NCBI RefSeq assembly: GCF_025840185.1
Contig: NZ_JAMPJU010000018.1
Coordinates: forward strand, 1-36,813
Direction of reading: 5' to 3'
Source of the DNA: Brenneria izbisi
GTDB taxonomy: Bacteria > Pseudomonadota > Gammaproteobacteria > Enterobacterales > Enterobacteriaceae
Length of the DNA stretch: 36,813 bases
Both the position numbers and the translations under genes were made by a program. How positions within the stretch are numbered: the first letter of the stretch is position 1; the number at the start of each line of letters is the position of its first letter. The notes beneath the pieces are model-generated. The model did not search any database. It had not been told where the DNA came from and was given only the letters and a program-made list of their open reading frames with translations. This document shows positions 25,176 to 34,030 of this stretch, in pieces.

Positions 25176-25407
25176 AAAAGTTCGTTTCGATGAATTCAAC
25201 ATGTGGGTAGAGTTGAGTGATGCTCGTACCCTTGGTGTTCCGTTAGCCTGGTTTCCCCGGTTGTTGCATGCAACGGATGCCGAACGGAATAACTACGAAC
25301 TGAGTCCCCGTGGTATCCATTGGGATAACCTTGATGAAGATATTTCTGTTGAAGGCTTGTTGAATGGTCGTGGCGATGTTACTCATCGTCCCCATCATGC
25401 AGCCTAA
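25159..25407 (+). CDS. DUF2442 protein
   Basis: The 82-aa product has the DUF2442 signature: VRFDEFNMWVELSDARTLGV, PLAWFPRLLHAT and ELSPRGIHWDNLDEDISVEG with the conserved G-x-H-W-x-x-L-D-E-D-I. The start ATG lies within the end of the DUF4160 gene, with TGGAGG in front, so the two are made together. The C-terminal ~15 residues are His/Arg-rich and atypical. DUF2442 proteins are commonly partners of DUF4160 and may act as the regulator or antitoxin half; this is inference from gene pairing. A strong terminator follows. Confidence 0.9.
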   Translation: MTISAKKVRFDEFNMWVELSDARTLGVPLAWFPRLLHATDAERNNYELSPRGIHWDNLDEDISVEGLLNGRGDVTHRPHHAA

Positions 25408-25437
25408 TATAGTCTTTATCCATTTCGGAAACACATG

Positions 25438-25463
25438 CGCCAGTCTTTGACTGGCGTTTTTTT
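25438..25463 (+). terminator. Terminator after the DUF4160-DUF2442 pair
   Basis: CGCCAGTC-TTT-GACTGGCG is a perfect 8-bp stem followed by seven T residues. Confidence 0.92.
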
Positions 25464-25468
25464 CTCTG

Positions 25469-25499
25469 ACAGACTAAGTAAAATACTTACTTTGTCTGT
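25469..25499. promoter_or_regulatory. Dyad upstream of the DUF29 gene
   Basis: ACAGAC-TAAGTA, three A residues, TACTTA, a 4-base bulge, GTCTGT. The inner and outer arms are each perfect. It lies 18 bases before ATG 25517 and could be an operator or leader hairpin for the DUF29 gene. Confidence 0.4.
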
Positions 25500-25516
25500 G
25501 ATCCTTCGGGGGTAAA

Positions 25517-25954
25517 ATGGCTATTCATACTCGGTACGATACTGATGTTGTCGCCTGGGCTCACGAGCAGGCTGCACTTTTACGCTCCGGTAAATTTTCA
25601 GAGATCGACTGCGAGAATATCGCAGAGGAGATTGCAGACGTGGGGAAGAGCGAACAAAGGGAGCTGGCAAGCCGCATGGCTGTCTTGATTGCTCACCTGC
25701 TGAAATGGAAATTTCAACCGGAACGCCGAGGCTCAAGTTGGGAAAAGACGATCAAAGCGCAGCGTAAAGATGTTGGGTACGCGTTGAAAGAGTCTCCCAG
25801 CCTGAAGACTAAGCTTAATGATCCAGAATGGTACGATGTTATCTGGTCAAAAGCAGTTGCTATCGCTGCGGATGAAACACAGCTTGAAAATCTACCGGAT
25901 GAGCAAATTTGGTCGGTAGAAGAAGTGTTGTATTCCGAGTTCTGGCCAAATTAA
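25517..25954 (+). CDS. DUF29 protein
   Basis: The 145-aa product fits DUF29: YDTDVVAWAHEQAALLRSGK, then DCENIAEEIADVGKSEQREL, RMAVLIAHLLKWKFQPERRG and SWEKTIKAQRKDVGYALKES, the common pattern of Y-x-x-D-x-x-x-W and ENIAEEI. The protein is helical and soluble. DUF29 members are frequent in cyanobacteria and on mobile DNA; function is unknown. ATG 25517 follows a GGGGG ribosome site. It forms the last cargo gene before the pil operon, separated on both sides by terminators, so it is probably an independent unit. Confidence 0.9.
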   Translation: MAIHTRYDTDVVAWAHEQAALLRSGKFSEIDCENIAEEIADVGKSEQRELASRMAVLIAHLLKWKFQPERRGSSWEKTIKAQRKDVGYALKESPSLKTKLNDPEWYDVIWSKAVAIAADETQLENLPDEQIWSVEEVLYSEFWPN

Positions 25955-25980
25955 CCTGCCTCCTGTAGTAATGGGACTCT

Positions 25981-26005
25981 AACGCTGGCTTCGGTCAGCG
26001 TTTTT
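25981..26005 (+). terminator. Terminator after the DUF29 gene
   Basis: AACGCTGGC-TTCG-GTCAGCGTT (one wobble pair and a stable TTCG loop) with five T residues overlapping the end of the stem. It isolates the cargo from the pil operon that starts at 26101. Confidence 0.85.
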
Positions 26006-26100
26006 CTTTTCTGAGCACGTTTTTAGTTTAGCGTTGTTCAGTTTTTGCGTGTCGGCAGAATAACCACCTGATTGAGATTACTCTTAAACGGTGGAGACTG

Positions 26101-27381
26101 ATGGCAAGACCAACCCGGCAACCTGAATATAAGCTGGCATGTCTGACAGTGGCATTACTGGCTGCGGGCTGCGTTAAACAGAACACGACGCCTTCTGATG
26201 TACTTCCCCGAGCTAATGTTTCGCCCAGGGTTAACGATATTTATCAAAATCGCTCACCTGAAGTGGTACGTTACGATCGCTATACTCTGGTCAGTACCCG
26301 CCCGGCGGATTCTCAACGCGACCCGCTCAATCAGATGATTGATATCTCGATGCCACAGCAACTGGTGCGTACTGTTGGGGATGGTTTTCGATATTTGTTG
26401 CTTGAGTCTGGGTATTCATTATGTCCCAGTACATCGATCATGTTCACCGAACTCTTAAGCCGGCCATTACCTGGTGTGCAACGTTCTATTGGTCCGGTGC
26501 GTCTTAGTGAGGCATTGCAAGTCGTAGCCGGACCTGCCTGGCGACTGCGCGTAGATGATGTTAATCGCGAGGTGTGTTTTATCCTTCGCGACGAATATCG
26601 CTCTTTCTCGCCAGTTATAGCATCGGTACCTCCGGTACAGCCTAAATCAGCGGAAGCAACGGCCGCTTCGATGCCTCAGTCTGGAAATCCGTTTACCGGC
26701 GGCTCGTCTTCAACTGCGTCAGGCGCGTTAAATCCGGACAGTCAGCCATTGCCGAGTCCGGTATTAACGACGCTCCCGACATCGCAAAATACCGGGAAGG
26801 GGAACACATCAATCCCTCCCGCGACAGCATCAGGTGCTGATGTTCCTGCGAATAAGCCGGTATCGGCAAAGCTCCCTCCGGCTACCGCCAATGTTGCCCC
26901 TGTGAACGGACAGCAGCATGCAAAGGTCAGGTCAGACTCTTCGTCTCTGGCCGCAAAACCCGTTACGACATCTTTACCCCCTGCGCCGGCCGCACAAACT
27001 GTGATGACACAAACGGCATCACCATCCGTGCCTGCATCATCTGCGCAAAACAGCGGAAAATCGCCATTTATTCCGGGAAAACCGATCAGTGTCCAGCCGC
27101 TGGGAACAACATGGCGCGCGGAAGTCGGGACTACGTTGCGTGAGTCATTGAATAAGTGGGCCAGCGATGCGCAATGCGTGAATGGTGGAAACTGGGTTGT
27201 GGTGTGGCCGGTCAGTCTGGATTACCGCATTGATGCGCCTCTTTCATTTCACGGCAACTTTGAATCCGCCGTTACTCAGGTATTCGATCTGTACCGTAAT
27301 GCGGAGAAGCCTTTGTTTTCAGAAGCCAACCGGATTCAGTGTTTGATTTTTGTTAGCGACCGTCCGGGAGAACGTCGTTAA
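26101..27381 (+). CDS. pilL: PilL lipoprotein of the type IVB pilus (TcpQ-domain)
   Basis: This is the first gene of the R64-like thin-pilus operon. ATG 26101 follows GGTGGAGA. A lipobox LLAAGC puts the lipidated cysteine at residue 24. Residues ~55-165 form a conserved periplasmic domain (YDRYTLVSTRPADSQRDPLN, then FRYLLLESGYSLCPS), followed by a Pro/Ser/Thr/Ala-rich linker to about 335 and a C-terminal TcpQ-like domain (WRAEVGTTLRESLNKWASDA, then VWPVSLDYRIDAPLSFHGNF) as in PilL2/TcpQ proteins that help the secretin assemble. It belongs to the outer-membrane side of the pilus machine. The stop and the next start overlap as TAATG. Confidence 0.88.
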   Translation: MARPTRQPEYKLACLTVALLAAGCVKQNTTPSDVLPRANVSPRVNDIYQNRSPEVVRYDRYTLVSTRPADSQRDPLNQMIDISMPQQLVRTVGDGFRYLLLESGYSLCPSTSIMFTELLSRPLPGVQRSIGPVRLSEALQVVAGPAWRLRVDDVNREVCFILRDEYRSFSPVIASVPPVQPKSAEATAASMPQSGNPFTGGSSSTASGALNPDSQPLPSPVLTTLPTSQNTGKGNTSIPPATASGADVPANKPVSAKLPPATANVAPVNGQQHAKVRSDSSSLAAKPVTTSLPPAPAAQTVMTQTASPSVPASSAQNSGKSPFIPGKPISVQPLGTTWRAEVGTTLRESLNKWASDAQCVNGGNWVVVWPVSLDYRIDAPLSFHGNFESAVTQVFDLYRNAEKPLFSEANRIQCLIFVSDRPGERR

Positions 27382-27818
27382 TGGGATACGCGGCCATAGC
27401 TTTCGCGTTGGTGTCTTTCCTGATCGTCGGCAGCGTTGATCTGCGCCGTTCCGAAACACAGTCGGAAAGCATCACCACCAATTCGGCGTCATCAGTGGCC
27501 AATGACATGTTGCGCATCGCCTCTGCGATCAATGATTTTCGTTATGACCGTGTAGTGAATGATGGTGCGGTTGAGTTAACACAGTTGGCTCTGATACCGC
27601 TTCCTGACAGCCGGGTCAGTCATGTGGTTTCAGAAGGGCGGTTGTGGGTCTGGACGGCGGATTTTCCTGGTCTGGTCGCGGCGTTAACCCGTAGCTCTGT
27701 TGCCTCTGCTTTGATCTGCGTGGTCAGTCAAGGTCGCCTGAAGATGCTGGATGGTACTGACATGAATTTAATGCTCCCTGCCGGCGTGGCGGACGGGGAT
27801 ATTGTTTATCTTAACTGA
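27381..27818 (+). CDS. pilM: PilM pilus-assembly protein
   Basis: The 145-aa product occupies the PilM position and has its form: a hydrophobic N-terminal helix (MGYAAIAFALVSFLIVGSVD) that anchors it in the inner membrane, then a small periplasmic domain (NSASSVANDMLRIASAINDF, GRLWVWTADFPGLVAALTRS). Plasmid PilM is essential for the thin pilus but has no known enzymatic activity. Identification relies on size, anchor and gene order. It sits 11 bp before pilN. Confidence 0.82.
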   Translation: MGYAAIAFALVSFLIVGSVDLRRSETQSESITTNSASSVANDMLRIASAINDFRYDRVVNDGAVELTQLALIPLPDSRVSHVVSEGRLWVWTADFPGLVAALTRSSVASALICVVSQGRLKMLDGTDMNLMLPAGVADGDIVYLN

Positions 27819-27829
27819 CAGGAGCGCAG

Positions 27830-29557
27830 ATGCGGTATCCCGTTTATTTTGGCCTACGCCGGTTCGCGTTAGGCGCGATTGCGTTAGCGGTGATGCTATC
27901 GGGTTGCGCCCTGAATGAAATCGAGAAAATGGAAGACGAGGCCGGCGCGACAGGCCAGCAGGCTCGCCGTATCACCGAGTCGCAAACGTCCCGGACACAG
28001 ACTTCCGTTACCTGGGTGGATAAGCCCTGGGTGAATTTGAGCCCGATTGCCGTGCCGCAGTCATCCTCGACAGAGAGTAAAAAACTGGTCTATTGCCCAT
28101 TTCAGGTTAACGAACCCGACGGTTTATCTTTACTTGATCTGGGCCAGCGTCTTACCCGAGTGTGCGGTATTCGGGTGGTTATTACCCCTGATGCGGCGCA
28201 GGCACAATCCGTTGCATTGACCAGATCTGTGACGCAACAAATGACCGGGGCGCTGCCGGCGCCTGATGATAATGGGCGGGTATCTTTATCGCGGATCCCT
28301 GGAACCACTGCTGCATCCAATTCAGCATCGGTGCAACCGACTGTTATTCCGTCAGGTTTACGGTTGGGCTCTCTTAAGTGGGATGGTAACGGCGTTAGTG
28401 TCGCAGGCCTGCTGGATAATGTTGCGAGTCAGTTGGGATTATCATGGCGTGCGGATAATCCCAACCAGATTGTCTTTTATTATACCGAAACTCAAACCTA
28501 TCAACTTGCCATCCTGAATACCAAGACTGAGAGTACGGCCAGTGTTATTTCGGGTTCTTCAACAAGCATGGGCGCTTCCGGAGGAAGCTCGGCGGCCAGT
28601 GCGGCATCCGGAGATGCCAGTTCGTCACAAAAAACGACAACGGATCTGAGCAGCGACCTGTACGAAGATATTCGGAAAACCGTGGAAACGATGTTAACAC
28701 CCCAGCATGGCCGCTTCTGGCTGTCTGCCGCCAGTGGTTCGTTGACCGTAACGGATACGCCGGAAGTCCAGGCCCGTGTTGCTCGCTATGTCGATCATCA
28801 AAATGAGGTATTGAACAGACAGGTTCAGCTTAATGTTCAGTTGATCAGCGTAATACAGAGCAAAACAGATCAACTTGGGCTGGATTGGTCGCTCGTTTAT
28901 AAGTCGCTGAACAACGTTGGCGCCACGATGACGGGGAGCTTCAGCGGTGCCGCAGATAACGCCATGAGCGGTGGCGTATCTATTCTGGAAAGCGCGACGG
29001 GAAATGCCGCTAAGTTTGCCGGATCCAGCGCGCTGATTAAAGCACTGAGCGAGCAAGGGAACGTCAAGGTCGACATGAGTCAGGCGGTACCCACGACAAA
29101 TCTGTCGCCGGCGCCATTTCAATTATCGGATCAGACTGTTTATATCGCTCGCAGCAGTACAACATCCACGACAAACGCCGGTTCTACCAGCTCTCTTGAA
29201 CCGGGCATGATCACGACAGGTTTAAACATCACCATGTTGCCTTTCATCAGGGAAAGCGGTGATGTGCAATTGCAGTTTTCCTTTAACCTGTCCGATCCGC
29301 CGACCATTCGTTCGTTTGTAACAGCAGACGGCAATTCACGTATGGACATGCCGTACACAAAAGTACGGTCGCTGACCCGCAAGGTAAATCTGCGGGCAGG
29401 GCAGTCTCTGGTATTGACGGGGTTCGAACAGGTTAATACCACAACCAGTAGATCCGGGACATTCACTCCTGACAACTTCGTGTTAGGCGGGGGACGCAGT
29501 GGAGATAACACCCGAACGTCTTTAGTCATCGTCATTACCCCGGTTGTGTTGAGGTAA
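27830..29557 (+). CDS. pilN: PilN outer-membrane secretin
   Basis: This lipoprotein secretin forms the pilus pore in the outer membrane. The lipobox LSGC places the lipidated cysteine at residue 26. The N-terminal half contains the small periplasmic domains (LGQRLTRVCGIRVVITPDAA, VAGLLDNVASQLGLSWRAD), a Ser/Ala/Gly-rich loop near 240-265, then the secretin core (LLTPQHGRFWLSAASGSLTV, QVQLNVQLISVIQSKTDQLG) and the typical end (VRSLTRKVNLRAGQSLVLTG, ending TSLVIVITPVVLR). The 575-aa length is normal for R64-type PilN. Three bases separate it from pilO. Confidence 0.94.
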   Translation: MRYPVYFGLRRFALGAIALAVMLSGCALNEIEKMEDEAGATGQQARRITESQTSRTQTSVTWVDKPWVNLSPIAVPQSSSTESKKLVYCPFQVNEPDGLSLLDLGQRLTRVCGIRVVITPDAAQAQSVALTRSVTQQMTGALPAPDDNGRVSLSRIPGTTAASNSASVQPTVIPSGLRLGSLKWDGNGVSVAGLLDNVASQLGLSWRADNPNQIVFYYTETQTYQLAILNTKTESTASVISGSSTSMGASGGSSAASAASGDASSSQKTTTDLSSDLYEDIRKTVETMLTPQHGRFWLSAASGSLTVTDTPEVQARVARYVDHQNEVLNRQVQLNVQLISVIQSKTDQLGLDWSLVYKSLNNVGATMTGSFSGAADNAMSGGVSILESATGNAAKFAGSSALIKALSEQGNVKVDMSQAVPTTNLSPAPFQLSDQTVYIARSSTTSTTNAGSTSSLEPGMITTGLNITMLPFIRESGDVQLQFSFNLSDPPTIRSFVTADGNSRMDMPYTKVRSLTRKVNLRAGQSLVLTGFEQVNTTTSRSGTFTPDNFVLGGGRSGDNTRTSLVIVITPVVLR

Positions 29558-29560
29558 GCC

Positions 29561-30856
29561 ATGAGACCGTTAAAACGCAATACGAAAAAAATAGACCCCA
29601 CATCATTGGTATTGCCGGTTGGCCGAAATGGATGGGTTGCCGGGTTGAAATGGGTCCCGGAAGCGGACGCCGGGACCAAATCCCGGTTTCGGTTCATCAA
29701 GGCTTATCCTGGTACGCATCGTGTTGCGTTAGGGAAAAAGGGAAAACGCAATATTGGCTATGGGTGCCCGGGGCGCTTGTATCAGCGCCGGACGCTCTAT
29801 TCGCTGGCGGCAGCATTCCTTCTGCATGAGGGGGATAACAGTTACGGTATCTACCAGATTGATGATGCACGTTGGTTATTCCTGGCCACATTGAAGGGTC
29901 AGCCATCAGTAATGTCGGATGTTGTCGGTACCATGAATGATGTTCAGTCCGCGCTGACGCGTTTTCTGTCGTTTAACGATACACCGGCTGAAGGCTGGAA
30001 AGTCGCTGCGTCATCAGAGACGGCGACAAACTGGCAGATACTGACACAACGGCTGAACCGTCAACAACTCAGACAAGCCCGCCTGGTACGGCTGACATCG
30101 CCGTATAAATTTATTATTGCCGCATCACTGCTTGCCGGGGCGGTAGCCAGCGGTGGGTACTGGCAGCATCAAAAAGAACTGGCGACACAACAAGCGGCAG
30201 CGCTGGCAGCACTAAAAGCGGAACAGGTGAAAGCACGGCAGCAAGAGCAGGGACAAAGGCTACCTCATCCCTGGGCGAAAGCCTGGCCAACCTCGTATTT
30301 TCTCAGCAAATGTTATTTTACTCGCCAGCCGTTACCGGTTTCGGTTACCGGTTGGATCCTGAATGCCGGCGAGTGTGTGAGTGATGGTATGCGGTTACGT
30401 TATGACGCACGTCCGGGTAGCACTGCTGCTGACTTTGATCGGCGGGTACGCGAAATCTTTGGCCAGACTGCCTCGTTTAAATTTTTGGAAGGCGCTAAGT
30501 CAGGGGATGTTTTTATCCCGTTCATTATCGATAGTGACCCGATCCCATGGCGCGATGAGCCTGTCCCGATGGCCCGGGTTCAACTGATGCGCTTCGTCTC
30601 TCATTTCCAGCGCAGAAATATTGATGTCCCCCTCAGTGAAGTCGTTCCGCCAGCCCGTGCGCCGGGGGATTCTCCAGATGAGCCAGTACAGGACTGGCAT
30701 GAATACACGTTCACTATTAATTCCCGTTTGGCGCCGGAATGGCTATTAACCGATTTTGACGAAACTGGCATTCGTCTTCACAGCATTGCTTTCACGTTGA
30801 GTGCCGAAGGGCAATTTGATTACAAAATTCAAGGGCATCTCTATGCGCAAAAATAA
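29561..30856 (+). CDS. pilO2: PilO pilus-assembly protein (PilO2 type)
   Basis: The 431-aa product matches the R64 PilO/PilO2 form: a cytoplasmic N-terminal domain (VLPVGRNGWVAGLKWVPEAD, then RHRVALGKKGKRN-like YPGTHRVALGKK), one membrane helix near residues 184-200 (FIIAASLLAGAVASGGYW) followed by an Ala/Lys/Gln coiled coil, and a periplasmic C-terminal domain (WAKAWPTSYFLSKCYFTRQP, VTGWILNAGECVSDGMRLRY). It is thought to be an inner-membrane scaffold that joins the pilus base to the secretin. It overlaps pilP by 14 bp. Confidence 0.88.
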   Translation: MRPLKRNTKKIDPTSLVLPVGRNGWVAGLKWVPEADAGTKSRFRFIKAYPGTHRVALGKKGKRNIGYGCPGRLYQRRTLYSLAAAFLLHEGDNSYGIYQIDDARWLFLATLKGQPSVMSDVVGTMNDVQSALTRFLSFNDTPAEGWKVAASSETATNWQILTQRLNRQQLRQARLVRLTSPYKFIIAASLLAGAVASGGYWQHQKELATQQAAALAALKAEQVKARQQEQGQRLPHPWAKAWPTSYFLSKCYFTRQPLPVSVTGWILNAGECVSDGMRLRYDARPGSTAADFDRRVREIFGQTASFKFLEGAKSGDVFIPFIIDSDPIPWRDEPVPMARVQLMRFVSHFQRRNIDVPLSEVVPPARAPGDSPDEPVQDWHEYTFTINSRLAPEWLLTDFDETGIRLHSIAFTLSAEGQFDYKIQGHLYAQK

Positions 30857-31358
30857 TCACTGGGGCCTGCTAAGTATGCTGTTCATCTTCTCTGTCCAGG
30901 CTGAAGATGTCGACTCTAACGCTCAGGGGACACTGCCTGATACGCCGGTTACGGTTGGGCAGCTCGAAGCGGTGCAGGCACACAATATGCTGTTAGCGGC
31001 TCAGGTTGAAAGCGCTAAGCTGCAACGTATGTTGAAAGAGAGCCAGTTATTGCCCATCCAGCAACCTTCTGTCGCACCATCAGCATCAATGCCAATTTCT
31101 CTACCAGCGGGTACTACTTTGTCACAGTCAGGATCCGTTGCGACAACACAACCGTTATCGGGAACCGGAAAAGCGACCAGACCTGTGCTGTTGGGAACGT
31201 ATGGCAACGGTAAGGCGATGTTTGCCCGGCTCCGACTGGGGAATGGCGGCACGATTGAAATCGCAAAGGGCGATCGCATTCCAGGTGCAGATGTGACGGT
31301 CAGCGCCATTTCAGATTCCGTCGTCAAGTTGAGCGATGGCACATCGTTATCGTTCTAA
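30843..31358 (+). CDS. pilP: PilP pilus-assembly protein
   Basis: ATG 30843, within the end of pilO, is chosen because it opens directly on a signal-like sequence (MRKNNHWGLLSMLFIFSVQA, cleavage likely after VQA near residue 20). The 171-aa protein has a coiled-coil stretch (VGQLEAVQAHNMLLAAQVES), a Pro/Ser linker and a C-terminal domain (VLLGTYGNGKAMFARLRLGN, GDRIPGADVTVSAISDSVVK) resembling the PilP/GspC homology region that docks to the secretin. Nine bases separate it from pilQ. Confidence 0.88.
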   Translation: MRKNNHWGLLSMLFIFSVQAEDVDSNAQGTLPDTPVTVGQLEAVQAHNMLLAAQVESAKLQRMLKESQLLPIQQPSVAPSASMPISLPAGTTLSQSGSVATTQPLSGTGKATRPVLLGTYGNGKAMFARLRLGNGGTIEIAKGDRIPGADVTVSAISDSVVKLSDGTSLSF

Positions 31359-31367
31359 GGAGAGGTC

Positions 31368-32921
31368 ATGTTTCAGCTTGATGAAAGTATTGCTGACTTT
31401 GTATTACTTGAAAATGCTGCCGGCGGCGCGGTAAACGTCGTTATTGATACCAACCGGCGTGCTGACCAGCGTGTCCAGTCCTGGGTAACTCAATTTATTC
31501 AGAACAATCCGCGGGCACAAACGGAGTTTGTTGCCTTGAGTGATTTACGTGAACGGCGTAGGAAAAACGCGGATGAAAGTAAAGGTATCTCCCTCGCCGA
31601 TCTGAATAATGTGAGCGCCCGGCAAAAAGAGGTCTTAGAGTATTTCGAGCAGGGCAAAGCATTTCATGCATCCGATATTCATATGATTATCGATGCTGAG
31701 TTGTGCCGCATCCAGTTTCGCATCCATGGCGAACTGGAGACTGTTGACGAGGTTACCGGCAACGAGGGGACGGCTCAGGCATCTACCATCATTCTTTCAA
31801 TGTGCGACGTAACAGAAACGCAGTTCTACCCTAATCGCAAACAAGATGGCCGGGTCAAGGCCGAGTTCCTGAGAAGAGTGGGTCTGTTCGGCGCACGCTA
31901 CAGTCATACACCAACCGCATCGGGGCTTTATGTTGTCATGCGCATTATCCCCGATGACGGCGATAACGTGCCGTCGCTGGATCAATTGGGATTACTGCCC
32001 CAGCAGCAACAACTGTCACAGCAGATGTTACGGACACCGGAAGGTATCGTTTTGTTAACCGGCCCTACGGGGTCGGGGAAAAGTACGACGCTACGCTCGT
32101 TTAGTGCGATGTATCTCGAACGGACGCGGGGAAGAAAACGGCTGTTAACCATTGAAGACCCGCCAGAGGGGCGTATCGCCGGTGCGATTCAGACGCCGAT
32201 TATTGCAGATAAAAGTAATGCGGATGCAGTACAGCAAGCCTGGGACAACGCGAGCTCATCTGCGTTGCGACTGGATCCAGATGCGATTTTGATGGGGGAA
32301 ATCCGTGATGATGTTTCTTTGAAGGCTGCCTTATATGCCTCAGAAACCGGACATCTGGTACTGAGTACGTTGCATGCCAATAGCGCTGTAGGCTCTCTAC
32401 GCCGCATGGGATTGATGGGGATATCAGAGGAAATGATTGCTGATCCTCAATTGCTCATCGGTTTGATCAGTCAGCGTTTGGTGCAGGTTCTATGCCCCCA
32501 TTGCCGGGTTCCCTGGGAAAAGAAAGTACCTTTGTTATCTCCTGAACAACGAGAACGTCTTGAACGCTATTGCAACGTTGAAAACGTTTGTCAGGTTGAA
32601 AATCTCTATTTTCGTCATGAAGAAGGGTGTTCGCACTGCCAGAAAAAGTTGAACGATCGCATTGTCAGTGGTGGTGTCGTCGGTCGCAGTGTGGTTGCTG
32701 AAGTGATGCGCCCGGATGCTCAGTTTATGTCGTTGTACCTGAGCAAAGGACAATTGGCTGCTCGTCAATACTGGATTGATAGCCTGGGGGGGATCACCCG
32801 CCGCACTCATCTCTTACACAAACTCAATACAGGCCAGGTCGATGCACTGGATGCCGATCTGGTGTGCCCGCTGGATGAAGACCAGATGTTGCGGCTGGAC
32901 AGGGAGTCTACTCATGCGTGA
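31368..32921 (+). CDS. pilQ: PilQ pilus-extension ATPase (GspE family)
   Basis: In R64-type systems PilQ is the cytoplasmic assembly ATPase, not a secretin. Walker A GPTGSGKST is at residues 232-240; the Asp and His boxes surround TIEDPPEGRI, LDPDAILMGEIRDDVSLKAA and ETGHLVLSTLHANSAVGSL. N-terminal to it is the family domain (KAFHASDIHMIIDAELCRIQ). The C-terminal part has two CxxC pairs (VQVLCPHCRVPW and EEGCSHCQKK), the GspE-type zinc site. The 517-aa length is usual. The end overlaps pilR by 8 bp. Confidence 0.95.
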   Translation: MFQLDESIADFVLLENAAGGAVNVVIDTNRRADQRVQSWVTQFIQNNPRAQTEFVALSDLRERRRKNADESKGISLADLNNVSARQKEVLEYFEQGKAFHASDIHMIIDAELCRIQFRIHGELETVDEVTGNEGTAQASTIILSMCDVTETQFYPNRKQDGRVKAEFLRRVGLFGARYSHTPTASGLYVVMRIIPDDGDNVPSLDQLGLLPQQQQLSQQMLRTPEGIVLLTGPTGSGKSTTLRSFSAMYLERTRGRKRLLTIEDPPEGRIAGAIQTPIIADKSNADAVQQAWDNASSSALRLDPDAILMGEIRDDVSLKAALYASETGHLVLSTLHANSAVGSLRRMGLMGISEEMIADPQLLIGLISQRLVQVLCPHCRVPWEKKVPLLSPEQRERLERYCNVENVCQVENLYFRHEEGCSHCQKKLNDRIVSGGVVGRSVVAEVMRPDAQFMSLYLSKGQLAARQYWIDSLGGITRRTHLLHKLNTGQVDALDADLVCPLDEDQMLRLDRESTHA

Positions 32922-34002
32922 GATGTCCGCCTTTGAGCGTATTCGCTATGAGATCACACGTCACACGTTTAGCGGCGCCTATCGCGCCAGGTTCTATTCT
33001 GTTTTGCGCTTCTTACTGGAGAACAATAGCCCTCTGCTGGCTGCGATGCAGGAAATTGAGGATGTGCATACTAATTTTGGCGAACACTGGCATCCCTATG
33101 CTGAATTGACCGCCGATTGTATCGACGCGCTGAGCGACAACAGCGAGGGACATTCGCTGGAAGATGTGTTGGCTAAGTGGGGGCCGGCCGAAGAGGCCGC
33201 ACTGGTGAGTGCGGGCATGGCCAGCGGCTCGATACCCGATGTATTAGGGCAGGTTGGAGTGTTGATTGAGGCCCGCCGCGCAATCTTTTTGATGGTGTTA
33301 CAGATGCTGATCTATCCCCTGTTACTGGTTCTGATGGTCGGGGGCATGTTCGGCGTCGTGACGTACGGGCTCAAGCCAACACTTGAGCAGATGTCTGATC
33401 CTGCTACCTGGTATGGCGCGCTCGGTTTGTTGGCGATCATGTCTGATGTCATTGAAAACGCGGGTATTGCCATAGCCGTTGTATGTGGCGGATTGGCCTG
33501 TCTGGTTTTCTGGTCACAGCCTCGCTGGACGGGGCGGTTACGTCTCTGGGCTGATCACCTGATGCCCTGGTCAATTTACAAAGAACTGCAAGGCGCTGTG
33601 TTTCTGATGAATATCGCCTCATTACTGGAGGCCAACGTAAAAACGCTTGATGCACTGAATCAGTTAAGGCGCTTCGCAGCGCCCTGGTTATGTGAACGGC
33701 TTGATGCCGCGATAGACAACCTGGAGGGGGGGGAACAGCTGGGAAAGGCATTGCGTAACAGCGGCTATCAGTTTCCCAGTAAGGAAGGCGTCAATTATCT
33801 CTACTTACTTACCAGCCGTGACGGCTCAGCCGAGATGATTCGCCGTTACAGCGAAGAGTTTCTGAAAACCAGTCTGATGCGTATCCGTTTTCGTATCGTT
33901 CGCATGCGCCTCTATTCGTTTCTACTGATTATCGGTTTTTTCATTCTTGTTCTGATGACGATTTTCCAGGTTCAGGACATGAGCAATTTCATTGGGCAAT
34001 AA
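32914..34002 (+). CDS. pilR: PilR inner-membrane platform protein (GspF family)
   Basis: ATG 32914 (MREMSAFERIRYEITRHTFS), with AGGGAG upstream, is the likely start. The 362-aa protein has the GspF/TadC-like layout: two cytoplasmic helical domains and hydrophobic segments at about 126-150 (AIFLMVLQMLIYPLLLVLMV), 167-200 and a C-terminal one (YSFLLIIGFFILVLMTIF). It is the membrane platform on which PilQ acts to extend the pilus. Platform proteins usually show the same GxxxxALxxxG-like motif, here GGEQLGKALRNSGY. It lies 28 bp before pilS. Confidence 0.93.
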   Translation: MREMSAFERIRYEITRHTFSGAYRARFYSVLRFLLENNSPLLAAMQEIEDVHTNFGEHWHPYAELTADCIDALSDNSEGHSLEDVLAKWGPAEEAALVSAGMASGSIPDVLGQVGVLIEARRAIFLMVLQMLIYPLLLVLMVGGMFGVVTYGLKPTLEQMSDPATWYGALGLLAIMSDVIENAGIAIAVVCGGLACLVFWSQPRWTGRLRLWADHLMPWSIYKELQGAVFLMNIASLLEANVKTLDALNQLRRFAAPWLCERLDAAIDNLEGGEQLGKALRNSGYQFPSKEGVNYLYLLTSRDGSAEMIRRYSEEFLKTSLMRIRFRIVRMRLYSFLLIIGFFILVLMTIFQVQDMSNFIGQ

Positions 34003-34030
34003 GAGTATTTATTAAGGAAGGGAAAAGACT

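Noticed and set aside
31368..32921. PilQ as the secretin and PilT as the retraction ATPase
   Set aside because: The names follow the R64 scheme: here PilQ has Walker motifs (ATPase), PilN is the secretin, and PilT has a lytic transglycosylase domain.
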